Positions 25,659 to 33,668 of a stretch of DNA of 37,422 nt are shown one piece after another. The stretch spans positions 1-37,422 of the forward strand of contig JADZEA010000186.1 in the NCBI GenBank assembly GCA_020850775.1. The letters are read 5' to 3'. Below the pieces are notes generated by a model, which was not told the origin of the DNA, made no database searches, and worked only from the letters and a program-made list of their open reading frames with translations. Position 1 is the stretch's first letter, and every line of letters starts with the position of its first letter. The stretch is from a bacterium (GTDB taxonomy: Bacteria > CLD3). Position numbers and translations under genes: made by a program.

Positions 25659-25682
25659 CACTGTATATTTTTTGCAACAGTG
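25659..25682. other. 6-bp inverted repeat downstream of the serB-like gene
   Basis: CACTGT (25659-25664) and ACAGTG (25677-25682) are separated by 12 bases in the 140-bp gap after the serB-like stop. Plus-strand Ts follow it, but no plus gene lies before it, so it is more likely an operator or RNA stem than a terminator. Confidence 0.3.
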
Positions 25683-25689
25683 CATTTTT

Positions 25690-26343
25690 TCACAAATCAA
25701 ACAAATCTTTCAGGTTTGAAGACTTGAGGTAAAAATCCGATATTTTTTCAACTTTTTCTCTGTAAACAACACCTCCAAAGCCTAAAAAAGTAGTTACAAC
25801 ATTTTTTGTTTCGGCATCGCTCATTCCGTCACCAATCAAAATGCTTGTTGAGTTGTTGAGTATTTTTTCAAGTAAAACTTTTGATTTACCACCTTTTTGA
25901 ACAAGTGGTGAGGTTCGCTCAAAATCTTTGTAGGTTCCGTCTTTGTTAAAAAATATTTTTACAGCAAAAACATTTTCTTTTGGAACTTTCAGGACTTTTG
26001 CCAAAGGTAAAATTGATTGCAAAATCCCGCCTGAAAGGATGAAAACTTGTTTGTTTGCTTTGTGTAAAAGCTCAAATGTTTCCAAAACGCCTTCAACCAT
26101 TTTTAAAACGTAAAGTTTACCAAGAGACTGAACTTGTTCTAAAGTTGGCTTTGTGATTTCAAGTCTTTTAGCGTAGGTTTCTGTGGAAAGTGAAGTTGAA
26201 TTCATCGCTTGATTGGTCATTTCCGAAACAACTTCAAAAACTTTGTTCATTCTTGCAAGTTCGTCAATTCCTTCAATTGCCGACAAAGTGCTGTCAAAAT
26301 CAAAAATAAATTGTTCGTGTTTTTCTAAAAGGTTAGCTTTCAA
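25690..26343 (-). CDS. serB: phosphoserine phosphatase-like HAD hydrolase
   Basis: A cytosolic HAD-superfamily phosphatase of 217 aa. Motif I is FIFDFDST, with nucleophile D15 and acid D17. Motif II is ILSGG with S104. The motif III lysine is in GGKSK, and motif IV is LIGDGMSDAET. The cap region and EGIDELAR after motif I match SerB (final step of serine synthesis). Related phosphatases act on other phosphates, so the exact substrate is moderately sure. The TTG start at 26343 lies four bases after the SGNH gene stop. Confidence 0.85.
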   Translation of the reverse strand: MKANLLEKHEQFIFDFDSTLSAIEGIDELARMNKVFEVVSEMTNQAMNSTSLSTETYAKRLEITKPTLEQVQSLGKLYVLKMVEGVLETFELLHKANKQVFILSGGILQSILPLAKVLKVPKENVFAVKIFFNKDGTYKDFERTSPLVQKGGKSKVLLEKILNNSTSILIGDGMSDAETKNVVTTFLGFGGVVYREKVEKISDFYLKSSNLKDLFDL

Positions 26344-26347
26344 CTTC

Positions 26348-27592
26348 TTAATTCTTAATTACTTGGGTTGAATCTGTCGTTTCTGGTTCGTAAGGCATTA
26401 AAATTCCTTGCTCAATAACTTTTTGTGTAAGAAATTTTCCAATCATTGCTTGTCCTTTTGAGTTTGGATGAAAATCAAAATTGCTTAAAACTAATCCTTC
26501 CTCACTTTTTCCTAAAAATCCTTCAACAGCATCAACAGTTTTTATGCCTTTTTCATCAAAAAATTTGAGCAAATCTTTTTGTTCTTGTTCAAGTGGATAG
26601 TTTTGAAGGTTGAAAAAAGCAGGAATTGTAACAGCGACAAGTTGAATGTTGTTGTTCTTACAAAAATTTTGAACTCTGTCAACTTTTTTATCCACAAAAT
26701 TTTTCCAAAAAGTGCCTCGTTCAATGTACAAATCCCGCAAGTATGCAAAATAAGTTTTTTTCAAATTTGAGCTTTCAAGAATTTTAGAGATTCTTGACTC
26801 AAAGTAGTAGTGAAAGTAGGAAAATTTTAGCAGAAAAAATCTGATTGATTGTGGAACTATTAAACCTGAGTAGTAATTTTCAAAATTATTAAAGTGCGAA
26901 GTTCCAACCGTTTCCGGCTCAAAAACCATAAAAATATAATCAGGAGAGTAGTTTATGCTTTCATCAGTTATGAATTGAACCTGGTCTTTGAGCGTCCAGC
27001 CAATTTTTGAGAAATTAATAACTTCAATTTCAGGGTTTTGTTTTTTGACTTCAAGTTGAAAAACTTGTGAAAATCTTTCTGCAAGGAATTCTACTCCTTG
27101 TCCAAAAGTCGTTGAGCCCCCAACAATCAAAACACGTGTAACGTCTTTTGGTTTCTCAAGCTCAAAATCGTAATCTCTGTAGCCAAATTGATTGTTTTCA
27201 ACGTTTTTGCTCATCCATTCACGGCTATTAATTTCAAGTCCTGTGTAACCTGTTGGTTCAATGTTTATTAAATTTCGCACAATCAATTCGCAAATTATTA
27301 AGAAAAAAGCAAGAAAGCCAAGACCTTTAAAAATTATTATGCCTAATTTTTCATTGCTAATTGAAAGTTTTAATGAAAAGTAGAGAAACAGAAAACCAAA
27401 AAATACTGTAAAAAATTGAAAACCATTAATGATTGAAACAATTTGGACTTCGCTCAAAGGGTCATTAGCGAACAGTTCTTCTAAAGTTGTTGGATTAATA
27501 AAAAATGAAGCAAGAATCAGGAAAATTCCATAGAAAGAGGCAATTTGAAAAGTAAAACTTTTAGACAGATTTCTGTTATCAAAACGTGGCAT
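26348..27592 (-). CDS. membrane-anchored SGNH/GDSL hydrolase-like protein
   Basis: A protein of 414 aa with three N-terminal hydrophobic helices (about 17-35, 52-74 and 86-107), then an SGNH-type domain. Block I is VGGSTTFGQG with candidate nucleophile S160, preceded by NQFGYRD, a usual lead-in. The terminal Asp-x-x-His-like block is FDFHPNSKG. The domain probably faces the periplasm, suggesting esterase or acyl-transfer activity on an envelope glycan or lipid. ATG 27592 is chosen because earlier in-frame codons lie within the DUF4159 gene and look non-protein-like. AAAGAAA precedes the start. Confidence 0.75.
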   Translation of the reverse strand: MPRFDNRNLSKSFTFQIASFYGIFLILASFFINPTTLEELFANDPLSEVQIVSIINGFQFFTVFFGFLFLYFSLKLSISNEKLGIIIFKGLGFLAFFLIICELIVRNLINIEPTGYTGLEINSREWMSKNVENNQFGYRDYDFELEKPKDVTRVLIVGGSTTFGQGVEFLAERFSQVFQLEVKKQNPEIEVINFSKIGWTLKDQVQFITDESINYSPDYIFMVFEPETVGTSHFNNFENYYSGLIVPQSIRFFLLKFSYFHYYFESRISKILESSNLKKTYFAYLRDLYIERGTFWKNFVDKKVDRVQNFCKNNNIQLVAVTIPAFFNLQNYPLEQEQKDLLKFFDEKGIKTVDAVEGFLGKSEEGLVLSNFDFHPNSKGQAMIGKFLTQKVIEQGILMPYEPETTDSTQVIKN

Positions 27593-27606
27593 AAAATTTC
27601 TTTCTT

Positions 27607-28269
27607 TTAATGTGTTAAAGCATAAACTACAATATTTGTTCCCATTTGTAAAGCTTCCCGGTGTTTGGTTTCCGGGTCGTTGTGAACCGTGTGGTCTTCC
27701 CAACCATCTCCTAAATCGCATTCGTAAGTGTACAAAACGACCAATCTTCCCTCGTGAAAAATGCCAAATGCTTGTGGAGATTTTCCGTCGTGTTCGTGGA
27801 TTTTGGGAAGTCCTTGCGAAAATTTAAAGTGTGAACTAAAAATTTCGTGTGAAAAAGGAATTTCTACAAAATCCTTGTCAGTAAAAACTTTTTTCATTTC
27901 TCTGCGCAAAAATTTATCAATTCCATAATCGTCGTCAACGTGCAAAAAACCACCTTTTGTTAAGTAATTTTTTAAGTTTTCCGCTTCTTCTGAACTAAAC
28001 TTCACGTTTCCGTGTCCCGACATAAAAATGTAAGGATGAGTGTAAAGTTTATCATTTTTTAAATCAACGTAATCATCACTAACTTCAATTTTCAGGTTTG
28101 TGTTTTCAGAAACAAACCTTGCCAAATTTTTAATGGAAGTTTGATTGCCGTACCAATCACCACCTCCGGAATACTTTAATCTTGTAATTGAAAAATTACT
28201 GCTAATCTTATTTTGGCTAAAACTTAACAAAGATAAAGCAAAAACTAACAGGCAAGAAAAAAATTTCAT
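27607..28269 (-). CDS. DUF4159 domain protein, exported
   Basis: A 220-aa protein with a signal peptide (MKFFSCLLVFALSLLSFSQ), then a single DUF4159 domain beginning with the typical LKYSGGGDWY. FMSGHGNVKFS, GGFLHVDDDYGID and FEIPFSHEIF-like elements follow, as in this family's glutamine-amidotransferase-like fold. The biological role is not established. ATG 28269 is preferred because AAAGGTG precedes it directly after the livG stop, ten bases away. It sits in a run with livG and the SGNH gene. Confidence 0.85.
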   Translation of the reverse strand: MKFFSCLLVFALSLLSFSQNKISSNFSITRLKYSGGGDWYGNQTSIKNLARFVSENTNLKIEVSDDYVDLKNDKLYTHPYIFMSGHGNVKFSSEEAENLKNYLTKGGFLHVDDDYGIDKFLRREMKKVFTDKDFVEIPFSHEIFSSHFKFSQGLPKIHEHDGKSPQAFGIFHEGRLVVLYTYECDLGDGWEDHTVHNDPETKHREALQMGTNIVVYALTH

Positions 28270-28279
28270 TTTTACACCT

Positions 28280-29053
28280 TTATTTTTCATTTTGACCGAG
28301 GTAAGCTTCAATAACTTTAGGGTTTTGCTGAATTTCTTTTGGCGACCCTTCGGCAATTTTTATTCCGTAATCAAGAACAAAAATGTGTTCTGAAACTCCC
28401 ATTACAACTTTCATATCGTGTTCAATTAATAAAATTGAAATTTTAAAATGCTCTTTAACCCATTTAATTAGTGAGTTTAGCTCAACTTTTTCTGTTGAGT
28501 TCATTCCTGCTGCCGGCTCGTCAAGAAGCAAAAGTTTTGGTTTTGTAATCAAAGCCCTTGCAATTTCAAGCCGTCTTTGTTCACCGTAAGGGAGGTTAGT
28601 TGCATAAATTTCCAAAGATTTTTCAAGCCTGAAAAGTTTTAGGAGTTCGTAAACTTCTTCACGAATTTCCTTTTCTTCATTTTCGTAAACAGAAGTTCTG
28701 AAAATTGAAGACCAGTAATTTTGTTTGAGTCTGTGGTTGTAAGCAACTCTAACATTGTCAAAAACAGTCATTTGAGGAAAGAGGCGAATATTTTGAAAGG
28801 TTCTGGCAATTCCGCAAGAAGCAATTTCGTTACAGGAAATTTTTGTAAGTGGTTTGTTTTGGAAAAAAATTTCACCTTCGGTTGGTTCGTAAACCCCTGT
28901 AATTAAATTAAACACAGTAGTTTTTCCGGCACCGTTTGGTCCAATCATTCCAAGAAGTTCATTTTCACCAATGCTAAAATTCAGGTTTGAAACAGCAGTT
29001 AAACCACCAAATTTAATTGTGCAATTTTTTACAGAAAGGAGTTTATTTTCCAA
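28280..29053 (-). CDS. livG: branched-chain amino acid-type ABC transporter ATP-binding protein (LivG-like)
   Basis: A cytosolic ATPase subunit of 257 aa for a HAAT-family amino-acid importer. Walker A GPNGAGKTT lies near 38-46, the signature is LPYGEQRRLEIARAL, Walker B is LLLLDEPAAGMN and the C-terminus NPKVIEAYLG is typical of LivG. TTG 29053 is the best start: AAAGGA lies nine bases before it, and it gives the conserved LLSVKNCTIKFGG opening. It overlaps the end of livM by 11 bp. No livF, livH or binding protein is in the window. Confidence 0.88.
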   Translation of the reverse strand: MENKLLSVKNCTIKFGGLTAVSNLNFSIGENELLGMIGPNGAGKTTVFNLITGVYEPTEGEIFFQNKPLTKISCNEIASCGIARTFQNIRLFPQMTVFDNVRVAYNHRLKQNYWSSIFRTSVYENEEKEIREEVYELLKLFRLEKSLEIYATNLPYGEQRRLEIARALITKPKLLLLDEPAAGMNSTEKVELNSLIKWVKEHFKISILLIEHDMKVVMGVSEHIFVLDYGIKIAEGSPKEIQQNPKVIEAYLGQNEK

Positions 29054-30047
29054 GTTCTTTTTTCCTTTTGAAAATTGCAATAATTTTTTCTAATTCACCT
29101 TTTCCAAAAAATCCTGTTGGTCTTGTTAGCATCATTATCACAAGAAGCAAAGAATAAATTATCATTCTGTACTCTGAAAAACCTCTCAGAGCTTCAGGAA
29201 GGATAGTTAAAACGATAGCAGCAAGCACAGAACCGGTAATGCTTCCCATTCCACCAAGAATAACCATTACGACAATTTCCACAGACTTTACAAAGGTAAA
29301 GATTTGCGGATAAAGTGGAATCAGGAATTGTGCAAAAATTCCACCGGCAATTCCACCAAAAAATGCACCTGTAACAAAAGCAATTACTTTGTAACGGGTA
29401 GTGTTAATTCCAATTGATTCAGAGGCAATTTCGTCATCGTGAACCGATTGAAAAGCTTTCCCGTAAGTTGCTGTAACGAGATTTTTTACCACCAAAATTA
29501 CAACAAACGCAAAGAAAAAAGTCCAAAAAAAGTTAGTTAATTTTCCGAGTTCTGAAATTTCCTCAGAAGCAGCAGAAAAACCTCTTGCTCCGCCAATTAC
29601 ATCAAGATTTAAAATTATAACTCTGATTATTTCACCAAATCCTAAAGTTACAATTGCAAGGTAATCACCTTTTAGTCTAAGGCTTGGAATCCCGACAATC
29701 AGTCCTGAAATTGAGGCAGTAATTCCACCGGCAAAAAGAGAAATCAGTAAAATTACAGATTTGCCAAAAACCCCGCTACCAAAGATTTCTATCAAGTTCA
29801 GACCGTAGTAGTGAGTTACGGCAGCGGAAGTGTACGCACCAATTGCCATAAAACCAGCGTGTCCGAGAGAAAATTGTCCAGTAAAACCATTAATTAAATT
29901 TAGACTTACAGCAAGAGTAATATTGATGCCAATGTAGATTAAAATCCCAAAATAATAAGGATTTATGTGATTTGCGACACATTCGACTGAAAGTAAAATA
30001 GCAGTTCCCATAACAAACATTAGCATGTTTTTCTTGAATAAACTCAT
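29043..30047 (-). CDS. livM: branched-chain amino acid-type ABC transporter permease (LivM-like)
   Basis: An inner-membrane permease of 334 aa with 8-10 predicted helices. The diagnostic segment NLINGFTGQFSLGHAGFMAIG (near 50-70) and VILGGMGSITGSVLAA later in the protein match LivM-type permeases. Positively charged C-terminal residues follow GRPTGFFGKG-like sequence. It pairs with livG, overlapping it by 11 bp. The divergent 179-bp gap to the 30227 gene carries its promoter, which I cannot place. Substrate range (leucine, urea or other) cannot be read. Confidence 0.9.
   Translation of the reverse strand: MSLFKKNMLMFVMGTAILLSVECVANHINPYYFGILIYIGINITLAVSLNLINGFTGQFSLGHAGFMAIGAYTSAAVTHYYGLNLIEIFGSGVFGKSVILLISLFAGGITASISGLIVGIPSLRLKGDYLAIVTLGFGEIIRVIILNLDVIGGARGFSAASEEISELGKLTNFFWTFFFAFVVILVVKNLVTATYGKAFQSVHDDEIASESIGINTTRYKVIAFVTGAFFGGIAGGIFAQFLIPLYPQIFTFVKSVEIVVMVILGGMGSITGSVLAAIVLTILPEALRGFSEYRMIIYSLLLVIMMLTRPTGFFGKGELEKIIAIFKRKKELGK
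29063..29068 (-). promoter_or_regulatory. ribosome binding site that fixes the livG start
   Basis: AAAGGA on the minus strand lies nine bases before TTG 29053, inside the last codons of livM. This supports the TTG over an in-frame codon at 29080. Confidence 0.5.
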
Positions 30048-30226
30048 AAAAAATAAAATTTCCCCTTGTCTAATTAAATATTTTTCTATAAGTTACTACG
30101 TGATTTTTTAATAAAAAAGCTTTTTGTCTTTTCAAATTAAAAACTACAAGAATAAATTAAGTTAGTATATTTTCTAATTGGAGAAAATTTAAAAGATTAC
30201 TCATTTAAATCAAAAAGGAATTAGCT

Positions 30227-30754
30227 ATGGGAAGAAGAAAAAAAAATTGGATGGAGGATCCAGACAATGAAAAAGTGGAAAAAATAAGAGTAAAACCAAC
30301 TTATTCAGGAATTGTCTCAAGAGATAAATCCTTAGAAGTTCGCAGTGAATCTGCTGAAGTTGTAAGATTTATCCTCCAAAACCTCAAAATTAACATTAGA
30401 GAACTTATCACTCTCACGGGACTTCATTACAACACAATTCGCAGATGGGTTGAAATGGGTGAGGAAGATAAGTTGCTTTCCTACATTCATAAGTTTCCGG
30501 ACGAAGCAAGGGAAACCTATGCAAAATTCTTGCTGACAGGATTAGACGCTCAAGCAGTTGCTGCACAAAGAAGCGATGTTTTGTTTAATCTTATTCAAGC
30601 AGCATCAAAACTTGGTGTTTCAACCGTTGACCAATCAGACATGCAGTTCTTGACAGACGGATTGAACGTTCAAGTCGCTCAAATAAACCAAATAGCAAGA
30701 AGTAAGCACGACAAATTGTTCGGCAAATTTGTTGAAAAAGGCCCAAAACACTAA
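30227..30754 (+). CDS. unknown protein with a predicted helix-turn-helix
   Basis: I do not recognise a named family for this 175-aa product. The N-terminus is strongly basic (MGRRKKNW) and residues about 1-40 look disordered. A helix-turn-helix-like segment lies around 56-78 (NIRELITLTGLHYNTIRRWV), which suggests DNA binding. The C-terminal half is a mixed helical region rich in Ala and Gln (LDAQAVAAQRSDVLFNLIQAA) and may mediate oligomers. AAAGGA precedes ATG 30227. It lies 36 bp before an oligopeptide ABC gene and divergent from livM, so it could regulate transport. That is inference only. Confidence 0.65.
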   Translation: MGRRKKNWMEDPDNEKVEKIRVKPTYSGIVSRDKSLEVRSESAEVVRFILQNLKINIRELITLTGLHYNTIRRWVEMGEEDKLLSYIHKFPDEARETYAKFLLTGLDAQAVAAQRSDVLFNLIQAASKLGVSTVDQSDMQFLTDGLNVQVAQINQIARSKHDKLFGKFVEKGPKH

Positions 30755-30790
30755 AAATATCTAAGTTCTAAAAATTTATTATGGGGATTT

Positions 30791-31768
30791 ATGTCTGAAA
30801 CTTTAATTGAAGTTAAAAATCTTAAAAAACATTTCCCAATAAAAAAAGGAATTTTCTCCAAAACCGTTGGTTACGTGAAAGCCGTTGACGACGTGTCCTT
30901 TAGCATCAAAAAGGGAGAGACGCTAGGACTTGTCGGAGAGTCAGGCTGTGGAAAGTCAACAACCGGACGTGTTCTTTTAAGGCTTCTTGAAGCGACAGAA
31001 GGCTCTGTAGATTTTGACGGAACAGATGTTTTTTCACTTGCAAAATCAGAAATGCGAAAAGTTCGCAGAAATATGCAAATTATTTTCCAGGACCCTTACA
31101 GTTCATTAAATCCAAGAATGACTGTCGGAAACATGCTCACGGAAATTCTAAAATTGCATAACTATGGAAACGACGCACAAATTAGAACAAGAATTGAAGA
31201 ACTTCTTGTTAAAGTTGGTCTTGCTCCAAACCATGCAACTCGTTATCCACACGAGTTCTCTGGTGGGCAAAGACAAAGAATTGGAATTGCCCGTGCCTTA
31301 TCGGTTGAACCAAAATTTATTGTTTGTGATGAACCCGTTTCGGCACTTGACGTTTCAATTCAAGCACAAGTTATCAACCTTTTGCAAGACCTGCAAAAAG
31401 AATTTAACTTGACCTATCTTTTTATTGCTCACGATTTGAGTGTGGTTGAACACATTTCAAATCGTGTTGCAGTAATGTACCTCGGAAAAATCGTCGAAAT
31501 TGCTGACTACAAAACCCTCTACGCAAACCCAAAACATCCCTACACTCAAGCATTGCTTTCTGCTGTTCCAATCGCTGACCCGGAAAGACGTTCTGAAAGA
31601 ATTATTCTTACCGGAGACGTTCCAAGCCCTGCAAACACTCCAAGTGGTTGTTACTTTCATCCTCGTTGCCCAAAAGTAAAACCTGAATGCAAAGTAGTAA
31701 CTCCGGAACTTAAAGACATTGGAAACGGACACTACAACGCTTGTATTTTTGAAAATGGACAAGTCTGA
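30791..31768 (+). CDS. oligopeptide/dipeptide ABC transporter ATP-binding protein (OppF/DppF-like)
   Basis: An ATPase subunit of 325 aa for a peptide importer. Walker [13 protein letters not shown] lies at 49-60, followed by the signature [15 protein letters not shown], the Walker B region ending [11 protein letters not shown] and the H-loop [10 protein letters not shown]. The C-terminal oligo_HPY extension ([18 protein letters not shown], then CYFHPRCP and KPEC) is typical of OppF/DppF. No permease, binding protein or partner ATPase is next to it, so they must be encoded elsewhere. The start has GGGGA upstream. Confidence 0.92.
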   Translation: MSETLIEVKNLKKHFPIKKGIFSKTVGYVKAVDDVSFSIKKGETLGLVGESGCGKSTTGRVLLRLLEATEGSVDFDGTDVFSLAKSEMRKVRRNMQIIFQDPYSSLNPRMTVGNMLTEILKLHNYGNDAQIRTRIEELLVKVGLAPNHATRYPHEFSGGQRQRIGIARALSVEPKFIVCDEPVSALDVSIQAQVINLLQDLQKEFNLTYLFIAHDLSVVEHISNRVAVMYLGKIVEIADYKTLYANPKHPYTQALLSAVPIADPERRSERIILTGDVPSPANTPSGCYFHPRCPKVKPECKVVTPELKDIGNGHYNACIFENGQV

Positions 31769-31787
31769 TAAATTTAAGATTTAAGAA

Positions 31788-32396
31788 TTGGGAATTAAGA
31801 AAGAAATACCTTTATTGGTTTTTACTGTTTTAACTTTTGTAATCCCTTTTTCATTCATTCCAAACGAGCTTTACAACTTTTGTTGGTTGGAAATATTTTG
31901 GCTTTTTGCCATTTTTACCTCTTTTGCTTTAAACATTTTCAATAAAATTTGGTTTAAAGAACCGCTTTACGCAGTTGAACAACTAATTTTCATTCCTGTA
32001 ACTCTTGTTGGTTTTGCTTTTGGTGGAATGGTTTTATTTTTTGTAGCAAGTTATTTTTACGTTACAAAGCATTTTCCACCAATGCCCGTTGAAGTTTTTT
32101 GGGGAATTTTAATCTTTGAAATTTTAACTTTGAAGCTACAAGCAAAAATTATTAAAAAAATCGGCTTGTTTGAAACTCTGACAATGAGTTTTTCTTCACT
32201 AAGTTTGTTAGCGGTTTGCTTTGACCACAAAATGGTTTTAAGTGCTTTTGAAAATTTTAATTTTATGATTTTCATTTTAGCTTGTTTATTTTCTTTGTTT
32301 GTTCTTTGCGTTTCCAGATTAAAATGGAACTTCGTAAATTTTATTTTTTGGCTTTTAACTGTTAGTTTAACACTTTTTACTTTTAAAGGAATTTAA
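31788..32396 (+). CDS. polytopic membrane protein of unknown function
   Basis: A 202-aa protein with six hydrophobic stretches and very few charged residues outside loops. I know no named family. The first in-frame Met is deep inside the protein, so TTG 31788 is the likely start, with only AAGAA upstream as a weak ribosome binding site. It ends four bases before the CsgG-like gene, whose ribosome binding site (AAAGGA) lies at its end, so the two are probably co-expressed. Confidence 0.6.
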   Translation: MGIKKEIPLLVFTVLTFVIPFSFIPNELYNFCWLEIFWLFAIFTSFALNIFNKIWFKEPLYAVEQLIFIPVTLVGFAFGGMVLFFVASYFYVTKHFPPMPVEVFWGILIFEILTLKLQAKIIKKIGLFETLTMSFSSLSLLAVCFDHKMVLSAFENFNFMIFILACLFSLFVLCVSRLKWNFVNFIFWLLTVSLTLFTFKGI

Positions 32397-32400
32397 AACA

Positions 32401-33609
32401 ATGTTTAAAAAACTACTTTCCTTAGCTTTTTTGTTGTGTGCAAGCTCAATTTTTGCACAAACAAAAATTGCTATCCTTCCATTCCAAAATAATGGAAGCG
32501 ACAAACTCAATAACTTGCAGGAAGGAATTCCTTCAATGATTACTTCAACTTTTGCAACAAGCGAAAAACTTGTGATTGTTGAACGCAGCCAAATCAGTAA
32601 AATTCTAAAAGAATTACATTTTAGCCAAACTGAATTTGTTGACCCAAATTCTGCTGCTGAAATTGGGAAAATGCTTGGTGCTTCTAAGGTTGTGATTGGT
32701 TCTTACACGGAGTTAGGAAATTCAATTCGTGTTGACGCAAAAGTTGTAACCGTTGAAACTGCTTCTGTTGAGCCTCGTGCAATCGCAAAAGCTACCGCAA
32801 AATCCATTGACGAACTTGATTCTGTGGTTGATAATCTTAGTGTTGAGCTTCTGAAAAATTTTACAGGCGAAGAAACAAAGTTTACTTCAAACTCAAACGA
32901 ACCTTCCGACCTTGAAGTTAGTTCTGAAATTATGACAGCAGCACTTTTTATTGACGGTGAAATTATCCAGAGCGATGGAAATGGAAAACTTACAACTGAA
33001 ATTGCTGCGGGGAAACATAAAATTAAAGTTACAAAAGGCATTTTTCCACCAAAAACTGTGTTTGAAAATTTCATAGATTTTCCAGGTGGAAGCGTAATTC
33101 GTGCAGAAATTGACAAAAAAGGTGAATTCAAAATCTTTTCTGTAACTCCAAAACCATCCGCTCAAAAAACTACAACGACAAAAATTGAACCTCAAACTGA
33201 AAACTCAAATTCTACAACTGAAACCGTTACACAAAAAATCGGTTTTGGCGGTTTGCTTCCGGAAATTGAAATCAATCAATCAGTAACAACAAGCGATAAC
33301 AGTTTTTCAACTTCTGCAAGTTCCGTAAAAACCCGGGAAGTGGTTGAACAAGGTTTTGCAGACTTGGTTTTCTTTTCAGAAGAAGGTGGCTGTGATATTT
33401 ACATTGATGGAAAAAAGAAGAAATCTATGGGATTGGCTTTTGATAACAAAGCAGAAATCAAAGGTTTAAAAGCACCGGGAACTTACAAGTTAAAAATTGA
33501 AGGTTGGGAAGTTTGGTACGACGGAACAATTTCAGTTAACCCTGACGAAGTAGTAAAAATCCAAATTGAACACGATAAATTTGAAATTCTTTCAAGAAAC
33601 AAAAACTAA
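32401..33609 (+). CDS. CsgG-like domain protein with C-terminal PEGA-like region
   Basis: An exported protein of 402 aa. The signal peptide (1-20) ends FAQ, with no clear lipobox. Residues about 22-160 match the CsgG/peptidoglycan-associated pattern (KIAILPFQNNG, LQEGIPSMITSTF, VERSQISKILKEL, GKMLGASKVVIGSYTE). A Ser/Thr-rich linker follows, then a beta-rich end (DLVFFSEEGGCDIYIDG, KAPGTYKLKIEG) of PEGA type. Such proteins form or dock on envelope assemblies. No curli genes accompany it, so a curli role is not implied. A strong terminator follows. Confidence 0.75.
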   Translation: MFKKLLSLAFLLCASSIFAQTKIAILPFQNNGSDKLNNLQEGIPSMITSTFATSEKLVIVERSQISKILKELHFSQTEFVDPNSAAEIGKMLGASKVVIGSYTELGNSIRVDAKVVTVETASVEPRAIAKATAKSIDELDSVVDNLSVELLKNFTGEETKFTSNSNEPSDLEVSSEIMTAALFIDGEIIQSDGNGKLTTEIAAGKHKIKVTKGIFPPKTVFENFIDFPGGSVIRAEIDKKGEFKIFSVTPKPSAQKTTTTKIEPQTENSNSTTETVTQKIGFGGLLPEIEINQSVTTSDNSFSTSASSVKTREVVEQGFADLVFFSEEGGCDIYIDGKKKKSMGLAFDNKAEIKGLKAPGTYKLKIEGWEVWYDGTISVNPDEVVKIQIEHDKFEILSRNKN

Positions 33610-33639
33610 TTATCTCAGGCAGTGAAAGTTACGGAAAAT

Positions 33640-33664
33640 CTTCAGGTTTTCGCCTGAAGTTTTT
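33640..33664 (+). terminator. intrinsic terminator after the CsgG-like gene
   Basis: CTTCAGG (33640-33646) and CCTGAAG (33653-33659) form a perfect 7-bp stem with a TTTTCG loop, followed by TTTTTCC. It lies in the 59-bp convergent gap and may also slow transcription from the minus-strand FAD oxidase. Confidence 0.85.
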
Positions 33665-33668
33665 CCTG

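Noticed and set aside
27593-27721. Longer N-terminus for the SGNH protein
   Set aside because: It lies within the DUF4159 coding sequence and has no protein-like pattern; ATG 27592 with a purine-rich site before the hydrophobic helix fits better.
30111-30122. AAAAAGCTTTTT palindrome between livM and the 30227 gene as a terminator
   Set aside because: It lies between divergent genes where nothing ends, and the stem is nearly all A-T.
32703-33131. 142-codon minus-strand frame inside the CsgG-like gene
   Set aside because: Ser-rich antisense translation of a recognisable gene, with no ribosome binding site.
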